A DNA stretch of 64,000 nucleotides from Rhea pennata (lineage: Eukaryota; Chordata; Aves; Rheiformes; Rheidae). Below, piece after piece: positions 13,180 through 25,974 of the stretch. The stretch is taken from assembly GCF_028389875.1 (NCBI RefSeq), contig NC_084669.1, positions 35,936,731 to 36,000,730 on the forward strand. The letters run 5' to 3'. The position numbers and the translations under genes were made by a program. Positions within the stretch are counted from its first letter, which is position 1. Each line of letters opens with the position of its first letter. A model generated the notes under the pieces. That model was not told where the DNA came from and did no database searches. It worked only from the letters and a program-made list of their open reading frames with translations.

Positions 13180-16100
13180 GTGAGTGCGGCGGCCGTTGGC
13201 GGCGACCGTTGGCGGCGGCGGCCGTTGGCGGCGGCGGCGCGCGCGGGCCCGGGCGGCGGCGGCTTCCTGCCGTCGTGCCTCCCCCCCCACCACCCCGCCG
13301 CCTGCTGCGGCCTTGCCCCGCCGTGCCCGGGGGCGGGAGCCGCAGCTGCCCCCGCTCCGGCCGAAGAGCGGCGGCCGTAGGCGAACGCGCCCTGCGCGTT
13401 TCAGCGGCGCGCCGGCGGTGGCGGGGGCTTCGCTTGAGCGTTCGGGCAGAGCAGTAGCCTTGTGGGTGTTCTCGAGCCTTGAGCGAAGAGGGAGTACCTG
13501 TGAGTGCGGCCACTGGCCGTAAAAGCTGCGTTAAGAGCTCTCCGCTCTGTTGTTGTTGGTGGGGCTGCTGGGGGTGTCAGGAGCAGTGCAGGAGCCTGAA
13601 TTTCAGCCTTGGCAGCACGTAAAATAGCGTCTTTCTCAGATGTTTTATTTATCTGTTTTATAGTCTGTTAGGTGTACTTCGTGTCACTTTATTTGACGTT
13701 CAGGTTTTGGACTTGTAAGTGGAAACAGCAAAGAAACGGTTTGTTAACTTTTAGATGCTTGATGTTTCTGTTCAGTTTTTGATACTTTTTTATGTAATTA
13801 TTCCCCAAGAAACTTCATATGCTGTAACTACTCTGTTCAACTTTTTTCTCTTGTTTTAATTATGAGCCGTACGTGCTACTCATTCTTCATCCGTTTCAGT
13901 CTTCTGCTTAGGAATAGTCTTATTTATCTAGTTGTGCCAGAATGCCTTTTTCAAAGGCTTAAATAACAAATAAGTTTTAGCTTGCTTTGATATTTGGTAA
14001 TTCCGAGCATAGTAGGCATAAATGAAAATTCTTGTTTTTATATGCTCTCCTAATCAAGCGTTCAATGAAGTAGTATTTGTATTAACTGCAGGTAAAGAAA
14101 GCACGGGAAAATGATCTTAATTTGTTTAGAGCCCACAAGAAAGCAATGCATGACTCCAGCAGCTAAAAAGCCTGGAAACGAGGAGGGGAAATCCTGAACA
14201 GGTGTAAGACAAGAAATCTGTGTTGTCTTCAGACTCCTCTCTGAGTGTCACCTTAACTTACTAGTACATTCCTCAGATGATAGTAAATCTGAATGATGGC
14301 ATCTTACTCATACATAACTATGTGTTTCCTGTATGAGCAAATGAGTAATGTTTGTTTTTTTCCAAAGTTAAAACTAAAATGCTCTGGGAAAATAAGCATA
14401 GGCTGTGACTGATCTCTGGTAACTTGTGCTGGGAGAGCAGATTGACTAAAATTATTTACGTTCCCACAAATAAAAATTAAGTGCTTCAAACAGACTGAGT
14501 TTGAGTGTGAAGTTCTTTCACGTGAGACCTGTGAGGAATACAATCATCTGGCCACTGCAGTGCTTTGTCTGGCCTGTTGGCCTGTGACTCTCTGTGTGTG
14601 GCTGCTACTAATTTAATATTTTGAACTTCAGCAATAATGTTGAAAAGGAAAATCGATGAGACCTTCCTTATCAAATGTCCATTAAAAATAAAATAAATAC
14701 CCTTCCTCCCACTTTTTTCTTCATTTTGTTCTGACCATGCATTGAATCAGGCAACTATTTGTTTTTGTGATATTTTGACTGAAGGCAGTTGGTTGAATTC
14801 CACTGTCCGATACTGAACTAAATTCTGGAAGTAAAGATTTGTAAGCTGAGTATTTACAGGCTTTCTTACAACAACTTTTAAAGAAATATTGTTAATTACA
14901 GTATGCTTTGTTCCAGTATGGATCATCTTGTTAACTTGTTATTTGTTGACATGATACGGTAGTCATATATTTCAAGCTAGTCAAACACTGTCAATGTAAG
15001 TGAAGCCTTTTTAGAAGCACACTTTTGCAAAGCCAATTTTATAGAAACCTTTATAACAACTGTGCTTAACTCCATGTAGTGGAACTCAGTTTGCAGCTGC
15101 ATCTTTACGCTGTCTCTTACGATTTTTGTAGGAAGTGTATCATTGAGTGGTGGTGTACGCTTTTAATTCTGGGATATCAAGTGGGTTGTAACCCACTAAT
15201 TACTTACTATAATTAGCAGATGTCTTGTTTTTGAACTTAACTTACAGAGATTACACCAGAACATGTCTTTCTATTCCTTTCATTGCATTTAATTTGCCTT
15301 TCATTGCTTGTACTTTAGCAATGTTACTGGTGTAATCATATAATGATGACATCCTAGCTGTAAAAAGCCCAAGCGAATAGTGTTACGGGAAACAACTGAT
15401 AGAGCAGTATGAAATTATCACATGACAGAATGGTTTAAGATTTAGGTAGGTGTTTTCTAAACACTTTGTATGATTCCATGCTTCCTTAAACAAGCTGTTT
15501 AATACATACAGTTAAGTGGATAGGTAATACATTAGGACTTCATAGTGAAATATCTAAGCAGCAATTGCATAAAAAAATTGAAACTGTGATGCTAAATTTA
15601 GAAAGGAAAATGAAAAAAGGCAAGACATCTACTCAAGTGTCTGGTAGCAAAAGAAGAGGGTATAAAGACAGCAGTGAGAGAAAATGAGGATATTATAAAG
15701 ATAAATGATCTGCCATCAGTACAGAGGGAGAAAGATCAGTCACTGGTTCCATAATATTTAACACTGGGCCTGAATGTTGCTAAATCAGCTGACAGCGCAA
15801 ATTAGGTCTGGTTTAGATGCAGGCCTCGGGGTGTGGAGATGATGCATTAACCATTTTTTGATAAATTTGAACAGATAAACTGACTCTATGTCAGATCAGC
15901 ACTTTGTGCAGTGTGGCTTCAGAGTTCTTGATATAGTTGTTGATTTGGAGCCCTAATGGTCAGTTTGCCACTCTGTCTGACCAGGGACTTGTCCTTACTG
16001 ATGATAAATGTAAGCTAGGAAAGATGAGATGTTGTTAGCCACTCCTGTGTCAGAAACACTAAGTGTTTGAGGAGACAGGTTAATCTTAGATGTGCGAGGT

Positions 16101-19100
16101 CACTTGGACTGTACGGTGCAAGTCCTCTAATAACTCTGGAGGAATTCTAAATTAAAGCACTTGAACTGCCCCAGTGGAAGTGTGTGGTCCTGTTGAAACT
16201 GCCTGTTATGATCTTAGATGCAGGAAAATAAATGAGTGAATGTCCTACAAATAGGACTACTGTCTAAGTGAATAGGATATGTTGGAGGGTAACTGTATAC
16301 TTTCTGAACAGTGCTGCAGTGTCAGCACTTTTTTATAGAGAACCCTAAGAAAATCCTACTAAGAAATTAAAGTAATTAGGGAGTAAGAGCTAAAAGGAGA
16401 AGAAAGGTTAAAAAGGGAAATCTTAGAACAGAAGTAAATGGTGAAAAGGAAAATGATAGAGGCAGAACACATCTCCTGGGTGTGTACCCTGATTGCTAGC
16501 TCAGGTAGTAGAAATAGGTGCTATTATATGCAGTTGATTAAAGCTAACGTGGACATACTTACTTGCTCTGCAATGCCAGCCTCATTTTATTTAGATGTAC
16601 CTTATTGTTAAGGCAAATAGTTGTGCTTAGGAAGGAGAGTGACCTTGAATGTTGAGGGCTGTGATGGTCTCAAGGTTATACTGCCTAGGATAGTAACAAA
16701 TATTCTGGCGCTGACCTTTTCATCTTGTAGTAAAGCTAGTATGTGGTGAATTTAGATTTATGATTGATGTCACGTTAACTGTTAATAGTGTTCTATACTT
16801 TCCAGTCTTTCAGAAGTTCTTACGTAAGCTCTGAAGAGACATTTAGCCTCATACCTTCTTTTAATGCAGTGTCTTCCAATCTCCTCTTGATTTCTGGGCC
16901 TTAAAATGTTTTCTGATATCAATACGGACGCCTGTGTAGTAAATGTAAGCCCACAGACAGTGAACTTGATTTTGTGTAGTTACCTCTGCAAACGCTTCGG
17001 AAGGAGCCTTCAGGCTGTAAGTTGAAATCTGTTAGTAGACTGCTCAGACCCGGTGTGGAGGGTGAGAAGTCTTTTCAGAATGGGATGTAGCCACTGTTTT
17101 TTACTCTCCTGTCTTTTTGCTGCTGCTGTTTTCTGCTTTGTCAGATTCTTCTCATCTGGTGATGTTTTATTATTCAAAGTGGTCTCTGCGCTCTAGAGTA
17201 CAATTTCTTAGAAAGGAAGGCAGTCTTGCAATTCCATGAGTTGATCTCAAGGGGAGTTTTCCATCTCCAGGCAGAGACTTCAGAAGTAGGGAGTTAACTG
17301 CAGAGGGCAGAGCATGGTAGCGTTGTGTTCGCTGACTTGTGCTGGCAAACCAGTGGTGTGCTGCCCTATGTACCAGTCCTAGCCTTTTAAAACGTGAGGT
17401 TTCTTGAAATTCAGATCTACAAGGAGTAAGTTTGTCAGCTGCTTCCCACATTGGCTAGATGGAAGGTTTCTGATCTGCTGTAGATGAAAGGGATGCTTTT
17501 TTGCCATTGTGATTTAACCAATGTTTAATGAACTAAATTCAAACCATACATTACTAAATAGTTTCCTTGTAGTTTCCTTTGAAAATTTGAGTAATGTTAA
17601 TCCTAGCTACTTTCAGTATTCAAAGATATTATCATATGTGATATTTTTGAAATATATCTAAAATATTTGATACCTTAGTTTTTCTAATAAGGCTAAAAAT
17701 TTGAAGTGGTGGAAATCCAGTGCTTACTCTTTCTGTTCAGAATTCACTTAGAAGAATATTTGTTATGGGTACAGAGTCAGTGCACCCAAAGGATAGGCAG
17801 AAGTGAGGGGAGATTTACAGGCTGGAGTAGACTCGTTGCTATGCTTGCGCAGTCTGTTGCACTTAGATCCAACTCTAGTGTTTCTTTGATGGGCTAAAGG
17901 GAAAACACCGTTTGAGGGGCTGTTAACCCTCAAATTAATTAAATTTTTTGAACTTGTAAACAAATATTATTTTGACTGTTACTTTCTGCCTATTCCACTA
18001 GTTTGGACAGGAGCAAAAAATAACAACATTACATGTCACTTGAGCGTCTGGTACTGTGGAGAAGAGTACTGGTGCTGACTTTGTAGTGATGAAACATCCA
18101 CTAGAAGATGAGGTTGGAGAGCATACCTCAGTTTACAAAGCATTCAAGAAAGTGAGTGTGGGGAAAGTGTTCAGGGAAGGGGTTTATTGATAAGTTTATA
18201 ATAAGATTCTGTGCAAACAAATCTGATTTGCTGGCAGATGATATAGGAAGAAAGTCTGTCAAGTCATTTTCTCACCTTTATCTTCCTCTTTCCCAGCTTA
18301 AATAATGTCTGGTCTGTCTGCTCTTTCTGGAGAATGTATCTTGGAAGCAGTAAGGAGGGAAGTAACTTTCTTAGAGGAGATACAGTAAAAGCTTTCACTG
18401 AGTGACATAAGCAGATTTAACCTTCACATTAAAGCCTACTGTTTACTGGTAGGTATAGATAAAAAGCAAACAAAAAACAACCACAAAATTTGCCTGTTTA
18501 TCATTCTGTTTTGTTACAGGTTAGCTGCAGGTTCTCTCACACTTTCCTGTGTAGTAACAGGGAGAGTCTGATCTTGGATAGTCCACTAGAATGTCCCAAT
18601 CTTCCTGGCTGTTCTTAGTGCTGTATTTTACGATTGTCATCTTCCACAGAAAGCTTGAATGTTGTTTGTAATTAATCTAGGGAGAAACCGTTCAAATCTC
18701 TTCATCATGGCAAAGACCTCCTCCCTCTAAAGTAATGAGACTAAACCATGATCTTCAGGTCAGCAGTGTTTGATTTAATTTTGAGAAAAGGTAAACCTGA
18801 TAACTCAGTGTTACTCTTTTTCTTGCAGGTGAAGTTCTAAAAAACTTGAATAAGTTTTACAAAAGGAAAGAAATCCAGAGACTAGGAGCAGAAAATGGCT
18901 TAGATGGTAAGCAAATGGCCTTCTAAGATTCTTTTTTTTTTCTGCCCCCCCCCCCCATGTGAAATCTGTTTTTTATTGCTGTGGGCATCCACCCAAGGCC
19001 CCCTTCTCCACTGTTTAATAGTGCTCTACCTCTGCCTGTATCCAGGCAGACAGGGTTGGATTTCTTTGTCTTTTAGTGACATTTTCTTTTTTCCTACTAT

Positions 19101-21612
19101 TGTAGAGCAACTTTGTCTTCTTCAGACAATTTAAGTCTCCAATCTGCATACATTAACAAACATTGTCATTGAAAGTCTTTATTCACGTACCGCGTTAAGC
19201 GGATCTGATCTTTTATGGTTGTTCCCACAGCACAGCTTGCTCAGGTTATCTCCATTGCTAAGGTCAAGTAGCCTTTATGTTTATTTGTGTTATCTCACAT
19301 TAAGGAATAGATTTGTAGTGAACTACTTTAGGTTTTTGATAGGTTTTTACAAGTAAAGTTTTCTGATTACAATCACATGATTATGCTCTGCTTTTTTCTT
19401 TTCTCTTACAGCTCGCCTTTTTCACCAGGCGTTTATAAGCTTTAGGAAATATATCATGGAATCCAGTTCTGTGAGTGCTGATTTGCATATTATTCTCAAT
19501 GATATATGCTGTGATGCAGGCAAGTATTGGGAGTACTTGTAAAACAAAATGCATGTTTTATGAATTTCTTTGTTTCTAACTTCTCTGCTTAACTATCTTC
19601 CTGTGTAACTTTTCCACTATACTGTAATAAAGATTAAAAGGTCATTCCACTTTCTCTTTAGAAACATTTGTGCCCAGCCTATGGAATATTCTGTCTTTGA
19701 ATCTTCCTAAGTAAGCTAGTAGAAGCCTGTTGTTTTATAGTGACTGCTCATTGATGAAATGAAAACTACTGTTCAATATATTCCTTTCAAATTTGGTAGT
19801 CACTAGAGGGCACTTCGAGAGCATTCTCCTGTTTAGGTGACTTTAAAAGCTTGGGAATACAGCTCTGTAACTGTTCTGTTTCTGTGTAGCACTAGTAGAA
19901 ATGAGTGTTATTTGCTTATTGCATTGTGTGTTGTAATTAACTACACCTAACTGAGAGGATATGCTAGTTGGTAGTAACAGAAATAGCTTTCTCTAGAGCT
20001 TATAAGCTTCTGAACTTCTGTTTTGGTACTATGTGTATGTTTTTAATAATGGTAATTTAAAGGCTGTAGTGCCTGTAGATTTCACCTTAAAATGTAAATG
20101 TGTAGATTTAAAATGACTTCAAATTCAAGATGGTTTAGAAGTATTTTAATATTTTATCTGCATAGAATCTTTCATATGAAATCCTTATTTACCTGTCTAT
20201 GAGTATTACTTAGATCCTTTAAAATTTGCTTACATAGGAGTATAAAGGATGGTTTATTGTGGCAGTTCTAACTTTTAAGTGAACTTTGCTTGTGATTAAT
20301 ATGATAATTAAAATACTACAAAATGTAAGTTATTCACAATAATTTCTGATTTATTTATTCAATACTAATTCTTAATGGAAAAGAGATTACTGATTGTTTG
20401 GAGGCTTAGATGATAACATTTATTTGATCTAGGTAGTTCTTTGAAATGCTATGGAGGCTGGACAATCAGTGTGTGGCCTTAAATGAGACCTTTAGGTCTA
20501 TGTGTCTGCTCTGCAAACATTCAGAACAGCGTGTACTGAAACAGAGTCTCTCTTTTGAGTTGACTTTCTTTCTTATTTTTTCTTTGCTGTCCTAAGCACT
20601 GGGGATTTACAGTTCCGAACCAGATTTCCCAAGCTTTAGTGATTAAGGAAGCTAGAAGTCCTCTGCTTATCTCTCTTTATACATAAAACCATTTTAGAAG
20701 TTTTATTTATTTATTTATTCCAAGGCATCGTGTGAATTTAGGAAGAAAGCTAAGATCATCTTAGGACAGAAAAGCTATTTCTCGCCCAGATTTTCCATAG
20801 CCTCTCATTTAATTTAGAAGTTCTATGGGTATGTAGGCTAGCTGGAGTGAATATACAGAAATATATCTTTTGTTTGCTATTTTGTTTGTATTACAGTGCT
20901 TAATGAACTCATATATTTGTGTTAGTTTACTTTTCTGTTGTTGAGATAGTTATAGACCACTGTAGAAAGCCAGAAGTTGAAAGCATGTGGTGGGAATAGT
21001 TAACGTTATTATTTTTAAGTTTATGAATATGCATACCTTCAAACCAGCGAGCATGCAGACTTAAAAGGGTTTATCTTCTAGGTCATGTGGATGATCTCTT
21101 TCCATTTTTCTTGAGACATGCAAAGCAGATTTTTCCAATGCTGGATTGTATGGATGATTTGCGCAAGATCAGTGATTTAAGATTGCCGCCCAACTGGTCA
21201 GTGTTTTTTACTGTCACAGAATTGCATAGACTGTGGACTTAAGCTTCATGATATGTATCTTCCATTTCATGTATCCATCTGGTTTTACAATAAATTGTCT
21301 CAGAAATTCTTATCTTTGTTACAAGATATGCCGCAAACCTGTCTTGTGGCCGTATCTGGGAAGCAGTGCATCAGAACATTAAAATGTTAATATACTCTTA
21401 GAAACACTGCAGTAGCGAGAAATCACTCTGCACGTGTCATGAATTAGAAAATGAAATTATAAGACGTGGTAGCCTCTTTGTACTTTCTGTTTAAGAACTT
21501 AATCCTTCTGCTTTTACACGCTCCAAATATCTATTGATAAGGAACTGTGTAAGTTAATTTGGAATTTCACCTAACTTGGTATCCAGAATGCCAAATTGAA
21601 TACACATGTTAA

Positions 21613-21682
<70 letters not shown>

Positions 21683-24600
21683 CTTTTTCTTTTTCCTTGG
21701 TATGTTTTTAGGTATCCAGAAGCCAGGGCTATTCAAAGAAAAATAATATTCCATGCTGGTCCTACAAACAGTGGAAAAACTTACCATGCTATCCAGAGAT
21801 TTTTATCAGCAAAATCAGGAATATACTGTGGTCCACTAAAACTTCTGGCTCATGAGATCTTTCAAAAGAGTAATGATGCTGTCAGTATGTTATATTACTT
21901 ACCTGCATCCTTAATACTAGGATGGTCTTGTGAATGCATGCTTGTAAAATGTTGTAGTTGCTTAAGGTAGTCTGTGAAGCAGTGTAGCTTTGCGTTGCAT
22001 TGCTTCTTGTTTGTGTGAATACTGGTAGCGCGTTTCTGTGTGAGGCCCGCAGAATGGAACGTGACTTTCTCCAGAGCACGTCCCCTGTGCTCGTCCCTGT
22101 AGCCTGGTTCCATGTTTCTGTGGTGATTTCTCCTTCCCTGAGTTTGGTTAAGCTGTGCTGTTAGCTTTTTCCATGTGGAAGCTGTTTTCTTTTCTTTTTT
22201 TTTTTTTTTCTTTTTTCTTTTTTTTGTCTATTACCTTTGCTTTAGCATGTACTCAGGTAATTACCCTTGCTTAACTCTCTTCCCTCTTCTACTTCAATGT
22301 TTAAGTACATTTTACTTTGCCAGATAATAAAAAGTTTTGCAGCTTCAGATGAATGAGTTGGTGAACACCAGTGCCCTGTTATTTCAGATCCCTAGAGGAA
22401 GCTTTCATTAGTACTTTCTTTTGCCTCCAGCATCTCTTTGAAAGCTTTTCATTAGTGTGTTTCCATCTGCACAGAACAAAGCCAGTTTTAAAGCATCTCA
22501 GTAGTATATCACATTAGTGCAGCGTAACATGTATGTGCAGTAGGATTTATCAAAGGATCTTGTGAGGCTCGACCAGAGCTCCTTGGTGACTCCGCAGATG
22601 GCTGTCGAGTAGGGATGAGCAGCCATCTGTCTGAGATAGTCGGAGGCTCCTGCTGTCTCTCTCAGCTAAATCTTGTGAACTGTTACTGTGCCAGTCCAAG
22701 GTAGGAGGTGAGACACCTGCCAGGGCAGTAACTAAATGAATGGGGGAAGAGTGGAGCTTGCAAGGCTGAGCCTTGCTTTATGAGCCGCTCTTCCGATAGT
22801 TTTGTTGCAGATGTGGCAGTTCTGAAGTGCTGAAAGAAAGATGCAATCTCTTGCAGGAATGAGGGAGGGGGAAGAGGTGGAGCTGGCATCTAGTAACAGA
22901 TACTACCTCTTTGTTATACTGGTACTTCAGTCTGACAGAGCTTAAACATAGGGCACAAATGTCAACAGGCTGAGTAGCTATTCCCTGGGTAACTTCTGTT
23001 ATTGAATTTTTTGAAGATACTTTAAGAATCTCTTCCTCCCCACCCCACCCCCCTTGGTGGAATGATTCGGTTATATTCAAGAAATTTAATGTGAATTTTC
23101 TGACTTTCTTTAGAATGTGCCATGTGACTTGGTGACAGGAGAAGAGCGTGTGTATGTCAATGAAGATGCCAGACAAGCTACACATATTGCTTGTACCATT
23201 GAAATGTGCAGCACAAGTACGCCTTGTATGTATGCACGACTGTTTTGCTCACATCTACTGCTATCTTTACATGTGTTGCTGCTATCAAGTAATCTCCTAT
23301 TTAGTAGCTGAGCTATACCTTTTCACTCTTATTTGAACAATTCCTGAGATAAGTTAGAACAGTTTTAATAAAACCTGGATTGTCTCAGATTAGCTTTCTG
23401 ATGGTAGATAATTAACTTGATATGAGTAACTTTCTATAGAAAGCCTCTGAGATGCTCCTTCCTGTTTAGTACTGCTGTTCTAGATGTTCTTCCTTGCTTG
23501 GCACATAACTTTTTTTTTGGTTTGTTTTTAAGATGAAGTTGCTGTGATTGATGAAATTCAGATGATCAGAGATCCTGCTAGAGGGTGGGCTTGGACAAGA
23601 GCCCTTCTAGGTAAGCCTGTCAGTGCTGACAATTAGTAGTTTCTAAATGACATATTAAATTCAAACGTAGAACTCAGCATATTGAAGTGATTACAATGTG
23701 TGACGCAAAATAAAAGTGAGTATTTCTTCATACAATTCAGTTCTCTGTATGACAACAAGTTACTCGTCGTGTTGCTGACGGAATGGTTTTGAAAATTTTA
23801 TTGTCTTAAGTTTTGCAGATGCATTTTTCTAGGCTTGGTTATTACAGAGTCTATATTGTCAGACTATGCTGTCCTTTCACATTGAGTATTTTCTAGAACT
23901 ATTTTTTGTGCAATTAAAACTATACAGTTTTCAGAGTTAATTTTAAGATCCTATTAAATAATGGTAGCATGGCAAATTTTTACAGCATTAACAATGCTAT
24001 AAATTATGAGCTATTTCAAATAGCTCACTTAGAGCATTAATCTATTAAAATCTTATGAGAGCAGTTTCTTTTGCTAATTTTGTAATTTTTCAAGAGGAGC
24101 TCTGAAATTAATTTTTACCTAGATTTTTCATCAGAAGTTTAGAATCAGATTCTCCCACTCCACTGCTTTGATGCTGAATTTGGCAGGATGATTTGTCACA
24201 CTTCAGCTACCTTTTATTTTTAACCTTTTACCATTGTGACTACTTTAAAGATGTGTTCATAATTTTAAAAGATCATGCAGAAAGCAAAGCTTTCCAGTTC
24301 AGCTGTGGTTGGGGAGACAGCAAAGCATGAATAAATAGAACGTGCAGAAAGTTTTACTCCATTTATTCAGTGGCTGAGGGTACCTATTGTTTGAGCTGTG
24401 AAGATGCAACCAGGTATTTACAGCTCAGATGGTTGTGGTACCAGATTTCTAAACGCCTGATGAGATCAAGAGTAACACCAAGGACGCAGTGTCTTGTAGG
24501 GGAAGTTTTGGTATTGGGGTTTGAGAAGTTGAAGGAGACAGAATACAGTCCTTGCTGATGTGTTCAGAAAGCAAAATGTATTCTTTTTGGTAACTGTTAA

Positions 24601-25936
24601 TGTCAGGTAGAGTTGCTGTGTATATACATATGTAACATTTTGCACTTTATTTCATTGGATCTTGTTCAGGGCTCTGTGCAGAAGAAATCCATGTTTGTGG
24701 AGAAGCTGCTGCTATTGAGTTGGTGACAGAACTCATGTACACTACAGGGGAGGAGGTTGAGGTAGGTTTTTTAATTCTGTAATGTTACAGACAGACAACA
24801 TGAGGTGATTCTTGTCAGAAAACAGGCTAAAATAAAAGCTTTTCTTTGGGGTATAACTGATCAAAGCTATTCTTGCAGGGGTTTATTTTGTTAAAATGTT
24901 GCTCCATTCCTGTTAGTCAAAGGAGATGCTGCTAAGTTGGAGTTTTTGATGGTCATTTCTATTTTGATTTTTTTGGTCACAATGTTTTGCCTTTAAAAGG
25001 TAACTGCTCTGCTGACTTCACCTCAGGGAACACTGCAACTGTCCAGTGGCTTTCTGTGCAGTTCTGTTCTTCCTGAAATACACAATGGCCTCAATTTGCT
25101 CGGTTTACTCTGTCTGTTATTCATTCCTCATGTGACGAGGAAACTTGTTAGAAGGGCTAAACCACCAGAAGAAAGTGATTGAAATATCTCTCCAACGCAA
25201 CCTTAGAGTCAAAAAACTTGTTTTTCTGGGAAAATTCCTTTCTAAAGATTATTTAACAACATAATTTTGGTAGTGCAGCCTGCATGATTTCCAGGTGAAT
25301 TAGCTGTAGCCTTACATATCCATGCTTCATGGGACTCTCCCTCTAAAGAGGACAAGTACTGCATTCAAGTGACTGAATCAGTGAAAACTGTCTCTCAGTT
25401 CTCCCAAGGATTGCTTTGACTGTACAGTAGTCTGTATGCTTCTTCCCTTGAATCTAGTTTATATGTAAAAAAGCTTAGTTCTCTGCTTCTTGAAAAGGCC
25501 TTGGGCAATCCTGCAAATACATGGTTTTTGATTACATAAGATGTATGTCATCTTTTCCCCGGTACTAATCACTTCAGAATTATAAGACAACTTTTGGTGT
25601 TGCATTCAGTTGTAATTTTTAGCACATTAGCTGAACTTTTGTATGAATTTTACATAAAAAATATCTCATCTTTCACAACTGCTCTTTAATTCTAGGTTCG
25701 AAACTACGAGAGACTCACTCCTCTTACTGTGTTGGATTATGCCTTAGAATCTCTAGATAACCTCCAGCCGGGGGACTGCATTGTGTGTTTCAGTAAGAAT
25801 GACATTTATTCTGTCAGCCGACAGATTGAAGCCAGAGGATTAGAATGTGCTGTCATATATGGCAGTCTGCCACCAGGTAAAGAACTCCTCCTTTTTTTTT
25901 TTTTTTTTTTTTTTAACATATATGTGTATGTGTGTG

Positions 25937-25974
<38 letters not shown>

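Noticed and set aside
12815-13513. 232-codon minus-strand ORF over the SUPV3L1 CpG island
   Set aside because: Its Arg/Ala/Pro/Gly low-complexity translation is a shadow of the GC-rich first exon and promoter.
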